Source of the DNA: Pseudomonadales bacterium
GTDB taxonomy: Bacteria > Pseudomonadota > Gammaproteobacteria > Pseudomonadales > UBA7239
Reading direction: 5' to 3'
DNA length: 64,000 bases
Assembly (NCBI GenBank): GCA_028280345.1
Contig: JANQLY010000015.1
Span: forward strand, 105,460-169,459
Every line of letters starts with the position of its first letter. The first letter of the stretch is position 1. Shown piece after piece: positions 1-6,570 of this stretch. The position numbers were made by a program, and so were the translations under genes. A model generated the notes under the pieces. That model was not told the DNA's origin. It worked only from the letters and a program-made list of their open reading frames with translations, and searched no databases.

Positions 1-308
1 AGTATGGTCCTGAGGCCAGACGAGTCCATCCCTCTCAATGAACCATGGGCTTTGGTCAAACGAAACTCCCACGCGGGCTTTTTTGTGTCAAAACGAGTCA
101 ATCCCTCTCTCATACCCCAAAACGAAACTCCAGGTACCTATCGAGGCAACTCAAATTACTTACCAAAACTACCCCTTCGGGTAGTATTTTTTCCAGGCAG
201 CATATAGATAATGAATGCAATTTAAATATTAGGGCTTTAATAGGTTTTCAAACGACCCAAAGCGGACATTACTGCTGTGTATCCAGCCGTGAGTTTTCAA
301 GGAGAGTC
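1..308. other. Non-coding left edge with imperfect direct repeats
   Basis: I see no convincing gene here. A 17-base segment at 20-36 recurs at 93-109 with one mismatch (ACGAGTCMATCCCTCTC), and AACGAAACTCC occurs at 59-69 and again at 121-131, so two divergent copies of a roughly 40-50 base unit lie in tandem. A terminator-like hairpin (168-192) and an inverted copy of a motif found again further right (254-270) complete the stretch. The upstream gene lies outside the window. Confidence 0.5.
168..192 (+). terminator. Rho-independent terminator
   Basis: A perfect 7-bp stem (ACTACCC at 168-174, GGGTAGT at 179-185) with a CTTC loop is followed by A and six T. It would end transcription of whatever gene lies left of the window. 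Confidence 0.75.
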
Positions 309-848
309 ATGAATCAAATTAAGAAGCTTTTTTCATTTCTAACAACACTTTGGGGAGCTTTAGCTGTTACCGCAATCGCTTTTCCCGGAGCGACTGCTTT
401 ATTAGAAATTCCCATAGCAGCAGAAAACTCCAAAATATCTGCGCTTTACCCTGTTATAGGTACAATATGTTCAGCATTTTGTTTGCTGATACTACTTTCA
501 TACCAAGAGGAACTTAGGGTTCATTCTTTTGCCAGAAAGCTAGCATTACGCGCAGGTATACTAGGGTTTCTGTTATTTATGAGCTTTGTAATGATAAGAG
601 TCGTATACCTCGACATAAATGTTTCTCAGAGAGGCGAACCTCCGCAAACGGGAGAGTTTATCTACCGACATCATGGATTAGGACTAATGCTAATTGAGCG
701 ATACCAAGATGGGCAGTTAGTCCAAAGGGAAGAGCGTGGCGACCCTCTAGATGTTCTCGCTCTAGCATTATTTGCGGTTACTTTCGCAAGTTTTACTGTA
801 GGTTTTTCAGCGCTCGGAATTCATACATTTAAAACTAATGGAAATTAA
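309..848 (+). CDS. Hypothetical membrane protein, 4 predicted helices
   Basis: This 179-residue protein is not one I recognise. The start is set at the ATG at 309 because AAGGAGA lies at 299-305, 3-9 bases upstream; the reading frame is open further left to 45 but that stretch is repeat-like non-coding DNA. Four hydrophobic segments are visible, near residues 13-30, 44-63, 80-102 and 145-170. Between the last two is a hydrophilic loop with RHHGLGLMLIERYQDGQL, probably on one side of the membrane. The gene stands alone and is the first of three unrelated, same-strand small genes, each followed by a similar short motif. An accessory role is inferred from context only. Confidence 0.6.
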   Translation: MNQIKKLFSFLTTLWGALAVTAIAFPGATALLEIPIAAENSKISALYPVIGTICSAFCLLILLSYQEELRVHSFARKLALRAGILGFLLFMSFVMIRVVYLDINVSQRGEPPQTGEFIYRHHGLGLMLIERYQDGQLVQREERGDPLDVLALALFAVTFASFTVGFSALGIHTFKTNGN

Positions 849-860
849 AGAGTAAAGCTA

Positions 861-883
861 CGGGTGCGCTAACGCGTGCTTTT
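861..883 (+). terminator. Weak hairpin plus T-rich tail
   Basis: GGTGCGC and GCGTGC can pair over 6 bp, with two G-U pairs, around a 4-base loop, and are followed by TTTTATTT. It lies just after the membrane-protein gene ending at 848 and may be a weak terminator. Confidence 0.35.
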
Positions 884-895
884 ATTTGGGTGTTT

Positions 896-915
896 ATGTC
901 CGCTAATGGCACAAC
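896..915 (+). repeat. Dispersed intergenic motif, copy 1
   Basis: ATGTCCGCTAATGGCACAAC. Close copies lie at 1657-1676 and 2589-2610, each 36-48 bases after a stop codon, and a related inverted form at 254-270 (rc AATGTCCGCTTTGGGTC). Confidence 0.55.
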
Positions 916-951
916 ATTTATAATTTCTATATATTCGATTTAGGAGATTAA

Positions 952-1611
952 ATGGATTTGGATTACTTTCTCAAAAAGCGACTAGAGTATAGTAGATTTT
1001 TTTTCACTACTGCGTCGAAGCCGTTTGAAGATATTATTTTATCCATAGAGAAAGAAGAACCTCCATTTATTCCTGTTTATGACGAGACTGGTGAGCCTCA
1101 ATTTGTAAAAGAGTGGATTGATGCACATACAGGTTTGGAGTCTGTGGGGATAGCAATACTTTCAATGCTAGCCTCTGCATTACAGTTATTTTTGAATGAA
1201 TGGGTTCGCAGGATTGAAAGCCCTGATCAAAAGTACTCTCGGAAACATAAACGCGGTTGGCTTCACGCATATTTGGAAATTATAAAAGAGGTAGGCTTGA
1301 ATCTTGAAGATTGTCCATCAGATTTAGAGTTAATTGAGCAAGTTGTATTAGCTAGGAATAGAGGTCAGCATCCAGATTGCTTGACGATATTAAGCACTAC
1401 TCATTCAAAAAGGGACTTAGCAAAGCATCCGTCTCCATATTTTGTATCTGAAACAGATCGTAGAATTATCGATTTTGATGGTGGTGATCAATCTTGGTGG
1501 CTAACTCCGAATGTATATATAGATCATAACAAATTTAAACATGTTACTAATGAAATTGAAAAAATGTGTATCTGGCTAGAAGAACAGTACAGAAATACAT
1601 TGAACGCATAG
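952..1611 (+). CDS. HEPN-like protein, possible RNase
   Basis: A 219-residue, probably soluble protein. The ATG at 952 has AGGAG at 942-946 upstream. Residues 130-142 read QVVLARNRGQHPD, which contains R135-N-x3-H140, the Rx4H pattern that forms the active site of HEPN-family RNases. Helical character is suggested around it: an amphipathic region at about 105-120 and a hydrophobic helix at about 64-85 (GIAILSMLASALQLFLNEW). HEPN proteins often act as toxins or abortive-infection effectors, but the motif alone is short and could arise by chance. No partner gene (MNT or antitoxin) is adjacent. The AT-rich composition matches the neighbouring accessory genes rather than the rest of the window. 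Confidence 0.55.
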   Translation: MDLDYFLKKRLEYSRFFFTTASKPFEDIILSIEKEEPPFIPVYDETGEPQFVKEWIDAHTGLESVGIAILSMLASALQLFLNEWVRRIESPDQKYSRKHKRGWLHAYLEIIKEVGLNLEDCPSDLELIEQVVLARNRGQHPDCLTILSTTHSKRDLAKHPSPYFVSETDRRIIDFDGGDQSWWLTPNVYIDHNKFKHVTNEIEKMCIWLEEQYRNTLNA

Positions 1612-1656
1612 CAAGATAATGTTTGAATATTTTATTAGTTCTGTCATCACTTCAAG

Positions 1657-1676
1657 ATGTTCGCTTATGGCATTTT
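1657..1676 (+). repeat. Dispersed intergenic motif, copy 2
   Basis: ATGTTCGCTTATGGCATTTT, 46 bases after the stop of the HEPN-like gene. It matches the other copies over the core GTYCGCTWATGGCA. Confidence 0.5.
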
Positions 1677-1770
1677 CCAGTCAGATGGCCTATTTATATA
1701 GTGTTTTTTTTAATTTTAATCCACAGGATTGACACCATTTTCTTACTCTATTCTAGGAAAAGGAGGTTCA

Positions 1771-2553
1771 ATGAGCGATCCGAATTTTGGTGAAGATGGA
1801 AAAGTGCCAAAGAATGGGCCTGGTTCTCTAGAGAAAAAGCTTTGCCGATCATGTAAGCATGAGATGCCAGTTGATGCAAATAAGTGCATAGAATGCTCAA
1901 GTTTGCAAAACTGGAAAAGATACCTAAGTTTCAGTACTGCTATTTTAAGCCTTATTTTGGCATTGGTTAGTGTGCTTGCTTTAGCAATACCGATATGGGA
2001 TGAAGTATTAGCAGAAAAGGTTGCATCTCCTGTTACATCCTTAGTTGATGTGAATGATACTGGATTGGCAACTTTTGTTGTGACCAATAAAGGAAATGCT
2101 CCAGCAGTACTTGAGCATATCTTGGTAGGAACAAATGAAGCTGTCATAAGAATGTCGCTAGATACAACTACTAAGGATGAAAGGATTATTAAACCCAATG
2201 ATATTAGCGTTATTAAGCTAAGGGCTGATTTGGATGATAATGTAGATGATCTTTGGGAGTTGGTTAAGCTGTATCGTGATAGCGCAGGTTGTCAGATTCA
2301 AGTGGGTGTAATTACTCCTGATGGTAAGCGCGAATCTGTACTGGTTGATGTAAGTACAGCGGGATATGAAGAGCCTGCTAATGGGAGTGCATGCCCTTTG
2401 AAAGTGGCTAAGCTGATTACTCAAACCTTACAGTTTTTGTCTAATAATGATGACTATAAAAAGAGCCTGTGTCAGGTTGTCCAAAAGCATCCTCGTGATC
2501 CTGCTAATCCTATGCTTGGTCCAGAATGCACTAAGATTCTTGCAGAATTTTAA
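1771..2553 (+). CDS. Zinc-ribbon single-pass membrane protein, hypothetical
   Basis: A 260-residue protein starting at the ATG at 1771, which has a strong Shine-Dalgarno sequence (AAAGGAGG, 1759-1766). Residues 25-42 carry two CxxC pairs (C25, C28, C39, C42) typical of a small zinc ribbon. A single transmembrane helix spans about 53-74, and the remaining 180 residues appear to form one globular domain; the first part (residues about 85-170) is beta-rich (TFVVTNKGNAPAVLEHILV). The order is zinc ribbon, helix, extracytoplasmic domain. Such proteins are common accessory genes of unknown function. It stands alone, with one of the dispersed motifs on each side. Confidence 0.6.
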   Translation: MSDPNFGEDGKVPKNGPGSLEKKLCRSCKHEMPVDANKCIECSSLQNWKRYLSFSTAILSLILALVSVLALAIPIWDEVLAEKVASPVTSLVDVNDTGLATFVVTNKGNAPAVLEHILVGTNEAVIRMSLDTTTKDERIIKPNDISVIKLRADLDDNVDDLWELVKLYRDSAGCQIQVGVITPDGKRESVLVDVSTAGYEEPANGSACPLKVAKLITQTLQFLSNNDDYKKSLCQVVQKHPRDPANPMLGPECTKILAEF

Positions 2554-2588
2554 GAGCTGTTCTGATCAGGCATTTAGAATGAAAGTGA

Positions 2589-2610
2589 GCGTCCGCTTAT
2601 GGCACAAAAC
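2589..2610 (+). repeat. Dispersed intergenic motif, copy 3
   Basis: GCGTCCGCTTATGGCAC followed by AAAAC, 36 bases after the stop at 2553. The ATG in this motif (2599) may serve as the start of the next gene. Confidence 0.5.
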
Positions 2611-4050
2611 AAACCTAAAAATCGAATGAACCCACTCAACCCCCTCCCAACTCTCCTAACCCTGCTCCTCCTCGCAGCCCTAACTTCCTGCAAACTCGAA
2701 ATCGACGCGAGTGGTTCCGGCTCCGGTAATATCCAGACAGCCAGCGGCACCATAGACTGCGACTATGATGGCAGCAGTACCAGCAACGACTGTGTGCAGG
2801 AATATGTCACAGATATCACAGAATGTGATAATTACGAATCAACATTGAATCCGGAAGACTCGGACGAATGGAGCGAGCTACCTGAATGTACCCATGTCGA
2901 CCCGACATGGAGCGAAACCTTTGTTGCCACTGCAGATGAATCCAGTACCTTCGGCGGCTGGCACGAGAACTGCGCCGGTGGCAGCAGCTGTAGTTACGAA
3001 GTCGATGAAGACGATGTGGATAATGAAAGCACCTATACGGTTGAAGCTCGCTTTGAACCGGAGTCGGAACCCGAAGCAGTCAGTTACACGTACAACCATT
3101 TGGGGCAAAGAAAAAGCAAAACCACCGGTACGGCACCCAACCAGATCACCACTTACTATATCTACGATCCTGCGGGCCGTTTGATTATGGAGCAGACCAA
3201 TGAGACTTCGCCGCTGATCAAACACTACTATTATATGGAGGGTGAACTGATTGCCATCCATGAAAAGCGCGATCTGGCCGATCCGCTAACGGACCCGGAG
3301 GCTATTCACTATGTGGTGAACAACCACCTCGGTCAGCCGATGTATATGGTTTCCCGAAGTAATTCACTGCACTATGAACGCTACCAGACACCGTTTGGCC
3401 AAACCTGTAGTGAATATCAGGTCAATACGATTAGTGAGCACAATACCCGGTTTCCGGGACAGACCTATGAGGCTGAAACTGGTTATCATCAGAACTGGCA
3501 CCGGGATTATGATCCGAGTATAGGCAGGTATATGCAGGCGGATAGGTTGGATAATTTGAGTAGGACGCATGAACCTGAGCTATTATTGGCAGCGAGTATG
3601 GGTGCTATTGAGTTACCAGAGTATATGAGTAATAACCATTTATATGGGTATGTCTATCAGAATCCGGTGATGTGGATAGATCCCCTGGGTCTTCAAGGTC
3701 ATAGAGGGAGATCTGCAGGTGCTCCTGGTGAACGATGGGAAGACATGAGTTGTGAAAAGAGAGAGCAGAGAATAGAAATGCAAAGGGATTTGGCTATGGA
3801 ATTTGCTATGGCTGGTGCCGGTGTTTGGAATTTTGCTAAATGGAAAAGAGGTTTTGAGTATGTAGATAGATATGGAAACAGGTGGGCTCCTTGGGGAAAC
3901 CGCACAGGTCACCCAACAGGTAGATGGCCACATTATCATAGAAGAAAAACTGACCCTAATACTGGACAAACTGTCCCAGGAGGTTCTCGAAAAAGGCACC
4001 GGCCTTGGGATAAAAAAGCTACTGATCAATCATGGTGGGATAGGTGGTAA
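2599..4050 (+). CDS. Lipoprotein with InlB-like repeat, Rhs core end and toxin tip
   Basis: A 483-residue polymorphic toxin of unusual layout. Residues 1-31 are a lipoprotein signal: basic start (K5, K7, R9), hydrophobic core, lipobox LTSC with C31. The ATG at 2599 is preferred over 2626 because it supplies that basic region, though no clear ribosome site is seen. Residues about 35-155 resemble the bacterial InlB/Flg_new-type repeat (STFGGWHENCAGGSSC). From about 160 comes the last part of an Rhs core: two YD-like repeats, then GQTYEAETGYHQNWHRDYDP and the signature ending DPLGL at 361-365. Residues 366-483 are a variable, basic tip with a His/Arg-rich end (PHYHRR, KRHRPWD), perhaps a nuclease. 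A typical Rhs core has over 1000 residues, so most of it is absent. Base composition falls sharply from about 3540 on, as in exchanged toxin tips. Confidence 0.75.
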   Translation: MAQNKPKNRMNPLNPLPTLLTLLLLAALTSCKLEIDASGSGSGNIQTASGTIDCDYDGSSTSNDCVQEYVTDITECDNYESTLNPEDSDEWSELPECTHVDPTWSETFVATADESSTFGGWHENCAGGSSCSYEVDEDDVDNESTYTVEARFEPESEPEAVSYTYNHLGQRKSKTTGTAPNQITTYYIYDPAGRLIMEQTNETSPLIKHYYYMEGELIAIHEKRDLADPLTDPEAIHYVVNNHLGQPMYMVSRSNSLHYERYQTPFGQTCSEYQVNTISEHNTRFPGQTYEAETGYHQNWHRDYDPSIGRYMQADRLDNLSRTHEPELLLAASMGAIELPEYMSNNHLYGYVYQNPVMWIDPLGLQGHRGRSAGAPGERWEDMSCEKREQRIEMQRDLAMEFAMAGAGVWNFAKWKRGFEYVDRYGNRWAPWGNRTGHPTGRWPHYHRRKTDPNTGQTVPGGSRKRHRPWDKKATDQSWWDRW

Positions 4051-4053
4051 CAT

Positions 4054-4380
4054 ATGAAGATGCCAATATTTGTTTTTGATGATGGTGATATGGATATATT
4101 CGAATCTATTGACTCTTTGTCGAAATACATTGAGCCATATGATATTGATGACAATATCGTTTTTGATGCTGATGGATTAAAGTTAACACTGAAACTCGTT
4201 GAACGAGGGCGAGAATTGGTTGCCGTCGAAGAACTAAATAATGTGGAGTTGGCCCCTGAAGTTCTTTTTTCATTAATAAAAAACTTTTTATTGCGGACAA
4301 AATTTCGAGAAGAAATTCAAGAAGAAGCTGATTTGGCGGCTTTAATCAGAATGAGTATTGAAAAAATAGGTTATAGTTAA
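4054..4380 (+). CDS. Candidate immunity protein for the Rhs toxin
   Basis: A 108-residue acidic protein beginning 3 bases after the toxin stop codon. It has many Asp/Glu residues in the first 50 positions (FVFDDGDMDIFESIDS) and no signal peptide, so it should be cytoplasmic. I do not recognise a family. Its immunity role is inferred only from position: Rhs toxin genes are normally followed directly by a small cognate immunity gene, and an acidic protein would suit a basic toxin tip. The AT-rich composition matches the tip rather than the Rhs core. Confidence 0.6.
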   Translation: MKMPIFVFDDGDMDIFESIDSLSKYIEPYDIDDNIVFDADGLKLTLKLVERGRELVAVEELNNVELAPEVLFSLIKNFLLRTKFREEIQEEADLAALIRMSIEKIGYS

Positions 4381-4674
4381 CTTAAAAATGGTTTTCCCAT
4401 CGGGTTGGAGCGCTATGCGACACCATTTCCAAAAAGATTTACCACGCCGGGTAGCTCCCCGGCAACATCGCCTGTATCTCAATTAGCCAGTGATACATTT
4501 GGCAATCGGAAGTTACCAAGGAGAATGTGGGCTCCAACAACGAAAAACCCCGGGGCAAGGACGGCGTCAGTAGCAAGATTTACTGGCCGGTGGGTCCCTA
4601 TCCTTGGTTGGGTGTTAATGGGTGGATCTACAGCAGCTTTTTATGACTGTGTGCAAGAGTGTGATGAATGTTAG
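4381..4674 (+). pseudogene. Orphan Rhs/VgrG-type toxin tip fragment
   Basis: An open frame of about 98 codons directly follows the stop of the immunity gene and has no ATG; the only usable start is a TTG at 4405 without a ribosome site. The end of the product (PGARTASVARFTGRWVPILG followed by WVLMGG) resembles the C-terminal ends of Rhs/PAAR-linked toxins, where a run of small residues precedes GRWVPxxGW and a short Cys-containing tail. It is best read as a displaced toxin tip lacking its Rhs core, as found in recombining Rhs loci. It may still be a reservoir for tip exchange. Its presumed immunity gene follows at 4693. Confidence 0.6.
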
Positions 4675-4692
4675 AGATAAAAGATAAAAAAT

Positions 4693-5019
4693 ATGGAAAA
4701 GAGTGAAACGGTAAATAACGTTAAAGACTTTCTTTGTGTGGAGTTGACTCTTCAGAAGAGTGATATCGATATGGAAGCATCAATTAATCTGGATTTAGGA
4801 GTTGATGGCGATGATGCTAGAGAGCTTTTGCATAAATATGAATCAATGTTTAATGTTGATTTGTCAGACTTTGTGTTTGAAGAGTATTTTGGCCCTGAAG
4901 CAAGCTTCAATCCGTTTTCGTGGCTCTTAAATCTTTTGCCAGGTAAAGTAAAACAGAATAAGTTTAAAAAATTATTGGTAAAAGATTTTGTTGAAGGTGC
5001 TATACGTGGAAAATTGTAA
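4693..5019 (+). CDS. DUF1493-like small protein, probable immunity
   Basis: A 108-residue protein with the pattern LxLGVDGDDARELLHKYES then VDLSDFVFEEYFGPE, which I recognise as the DUF1493 (acyl-carrier-protein-like) layout: an acidic GDDAxELL helix followed by a DLSxFxFxxYF segment. It sits 18 bases after the orphan toxin tip, in the position of an immunity gene, and DUF1493 proteins are often found there. The phosphopantetheine serine of true carrier proteins is not evident (DGDDA instead of DS). The family call is from memory of the motif pattern; the immunity role is inference. Confidence 0.6.
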   Translation: MEKSETVNNVKDFLCVELTLQKSDIDMEASINLDLGVDGDDARELLHKYESMFNVDLSDFVFEEYFGPEASFNPFSWLLNLLPGKVKQNKFKKLLVKDFVEGAIRGKL

Positions 5020-5062
5020 ATAAGCAATATTCTGATAAAAGAACATTAAATCGGAGTTGTTA

Positions 5063-5194
5063 TTGAAAACGCTAATTTTAGTGATTCCGGTATATACAAT
5101 AGTTAGTACTATGCTGGCACTGGCTTTTAAGGTATGGCTTACACATACTGCACTCTGTTATGTTCTGGAGGAGGTTAATGAACAAAAGCGATAA
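5063..5194 (+). CDS. Possible 43-residue single-helix peptide
   Basis: A small open frame from a TTG at 5063, preceded by CGGAG (5052-5056). The product begins MKTLILVIPVYTIVSTMLAL, a plausible membrane helix, and ends in a charged tail (EEVNEQKR). Its last 17 bases overlap the start of the next gene in another frame, which could give translational coupling. The rare start codon and short length make this uncertain. Confidence 0.3.
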   Translation: MKTLILVIPVYTIVSTMLALAFKVWLTHTALCYVLEEVNEQKR

Positions 5195-5381
5195 CAAACT
5201 ATTCAGGGCTTTGGCTTTTATCCTTGGAATAGCTTTTATTATCTTTGGTTTGTTTTTGGGTTTCCAGGGTGGTGTGGGAGATTTTAAAAGAATTTTGCAC
5301 ATTGTAGTTTTTCTTGGTGTGGGGATTTACTTCATAAACTTTAGCTTTACCGGTAGAAGTACGATTGGTAGATACAAATGA
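5178..5381 (+). CDS. Small two-helix membrane protein A
   Basis: A 67-residue protein from the ATG at 5178, which has an excellent ribosome site (GGAGGAGG, 5167-5174). Two transmembrane segments are visible, near residues 12-31 and 41-57, with a short loop between and a basic tail ending TGRSTIGRYK. The next gene encodes a protein of the same plan with a matching tail (KGRSIVNR), so the two look like an old tandem duplication. The place, at the end of a toxin/immunity cluster, suggests immunity to a membrane-acting toxin, but nothing in the sequence proves that. Confidence 0.5.
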   Translation: MNKSDNKLFRALAFILGIAFIIFGLFLGFQGGVGDFKRILHIVVFLGVGIYFINFSFTGRSTIGRYK

Positions 5382-5399
5382 ATAGTATAGGTGTGCACT

Positions 5400-5588
5400 A
5401 TGAAGCATAAAATAATGCGCATACTGGCTGGTTTGTTAGGTGCCTTTTTAATTATCACGATTGTTTCATTGGCTTCCAGTAGCATGCCAAAAGATTTTAT
5501 GGGTTTTTCTGCTTATTTTGGTGGTTTTTTATTGGGGATAGTATTTCTGGTATATGCTGTTAAGGGGAGAAGTATAGTAAATCGATAA
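5400..5588 (+). CDS. Small two-helix membrane protein B
   Basis: A 62-residue protein starting at the ATG at 5400 (an in-frame GTG lies at 5391). Two hydrophobic segments lie near residues 7-27 and 35-55, and the tail is KGRSIVNR. It appears to be a diverged paralogue of the preceding gene, with the same size, helix spacing and C-terminal GRS motif. The 18-base gap to that gene suggests one transcript. Function unknown; an immunity role is possible from the position. Confidence 0.45.
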   Translation: MKHKIMRILAGLLGAFLIITIVSLASSSMPKDFMGFSAYFGGFLLGIVFLVYAVKGRSIVNR

Positions 5589-5699
5589 TGAGCTTAAGCT
5601 TGGCCTGTCACAGATTCAATGGTTATCTACTTATGCAGCTGGCTTTCCCTTTTCAAATAGCTAAAAAAATTATTCATCACAGGCCACTGAATAAGTCTG

Positions 5700-5705
5700 T
5701 ATAAT
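5700..5705 (+). promoter_or_regulatory. Possible -10 box of response-regulator gene
   Basis: TATAAT lies 43 bases before the ATG at 5748; no good -35 box is visible at 16-18 bases upstream. The rest of the 159-base gap (5589-5747) is AT-rich and shows nothing else clear. Confidence 0.35.
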
Positions 5706-5747
5706 TCTTTAGTGTTTTTATATATCAATATTTTCCACTCTTGATTT

Positions 5748-6386
5748 ATGAAGAAGATACTAATTATTGATGACCATACGATTTTTGTTGAAAGCCTGTC
5801 GGCGCAACTGAATCGACATGCGAATTGGGAATGTCTGTCTGCAACCTCAATTAATAGAGCATTTGAGATTCTTGAGGATGATCAAACTATTGATTTAATT
5901 CTACTTGATCTTCATTTCCCTGGTATTGATGGTATTTCTTTTTTGAATAATTATTCTTCGCAGTGCCCGGTGGTGATATTGTCGTCATCTGACGATATAG
6001 CGAAAATCAGGCAGGCGGTTGATGCTGGTGCCTGTGGCTACTTGTCAAAGTCGGTCACAGTGGATGATTTAATCAGTGCTATTTTTGAGGTGGATAAAAA
6101 CAAGCAGTATTTCCCTGTTGATATTAAAAGAGCGCTGGAGAGGGCAGATTCAGCGGATGAGACGGCTGAGTTGGATAATAAACTTGAACAGTTGGGGTTG
6201 ACGAGAAGGCAGTATAACGTGCTCTGTTTGATCGCTCAGGGCTTAACTAATAGAGCGATTTCGGAGCGCCTCAATATCAATATAGAAACCGTGCGCACCC
6301 ATGCAAAAATCATTTATTCATGTTTGCAGGTGAATAATCGAGTGAGTGCTGTCAATGAGGCGAAACGCCTGGGCCTGCTGGAATAG
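5748..6386 (+). CDS. NarL/FixJ-type response regulator
   Basis: A 212-residue two-component response regulator. Residues 1-118 form a receiver domain with the acidic pair D8/D9, phospho-acceptor D54 (LILLDLHFPG), the switch serine at 79-80 and K101 in SKSV. Residues about 148-210 form a LuxR-type helix-turn-helix (LTRRQYNVLCLIAQGLTNRA then ISERLNINIETVRTHAKIIY). It would bind DNA when phosphorylated. No kinase is adjacent, but a hybrid histidine kinase lies at 11992, on the far side of a giant secreted-protein gene, making these three a plausible functional group. A terminator follows at 6431. Confidence 0.9.
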   Translation: MKKILIIDDHTIFVESLSAQLNRHANWECLSATSINRAFEILEDDQTIDLILLDLHFPGIDGISFLNNYSSQCPVVILSSSDDIAKIRQAVDAGACGYLSKSVTVDDLISAIFEVDKNKQYFPVDIKRALERADSADETAELDNKLEQLGLTRRQYNVLCLIAQGLTNRAISERLNINIETVRTHAKIIYSCLQVNNRVSAVNEAKRLGLLE

Positions 6387-6430
6387 GTTGATATTTTTTC
6401 TAATTATTAAAGCGTAAATCCTTCGGAGAA

Positions 6431-6452
6431 ATCACCCGAAAGGGTGGTTTTT
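6431..6452 (+). terminator. Rho-independent terminator after response regulator
   Basis: ATCACCC (6431-6437), GAAA loop, GGGTGGT (6442-6448, one T-G pair) and a run of five T. A second, similar hairpin follows at 6493. Confidence 0.75.
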
Positions 6453-6492
6453 AGCCTTTGTGTGTTTTCTTTCGTGAGGTTTTACAAAAAAT

Positions 6493-6513
6493 TCACCCGC
6501 CAGGGTGATTCTT
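6493..6513 (+). promoter_or_regulatory. Second hairpin with same stem core
   Basis: TCACCC (6493-6498), GCCA loop, GGGTGA (6503-6508), then TTCTT. The stem core matches that of the terminator at 6431. It lies in the leader of the giant protein gene and may be a second terminator or a leader structure. Confidence 0.45.
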
Positions 6514-6570
6514 CCCAATCGGGATATGGATATCATTGTGCGCAATATTAAAACTATTGCGGTGCTGTAT

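Noticed and set aside
1..131. tRNA 3' end or phage attachment site suggested by GAGTCMATCCCTCTC and ACCA
   Set aside because: No T-arm (TTCRANY) or cloverleaf can be formed, and no integrase gene is near; it is only an imperfect direct repeat.
849..2640. Integron cassette array
   Set aside because: The gene order is cassette-like, but no attC core (RYYYAAC/GTTRRRY) or paired inverted repeats were found between the genes, and no integrase is seen.
6505..6570. Earlier start of the giant secreted protein (GTG 6505 or ATG 6526)
   Set aside because: The first overlaps a hairpin and both put extra residues before an already complete signal peptide.
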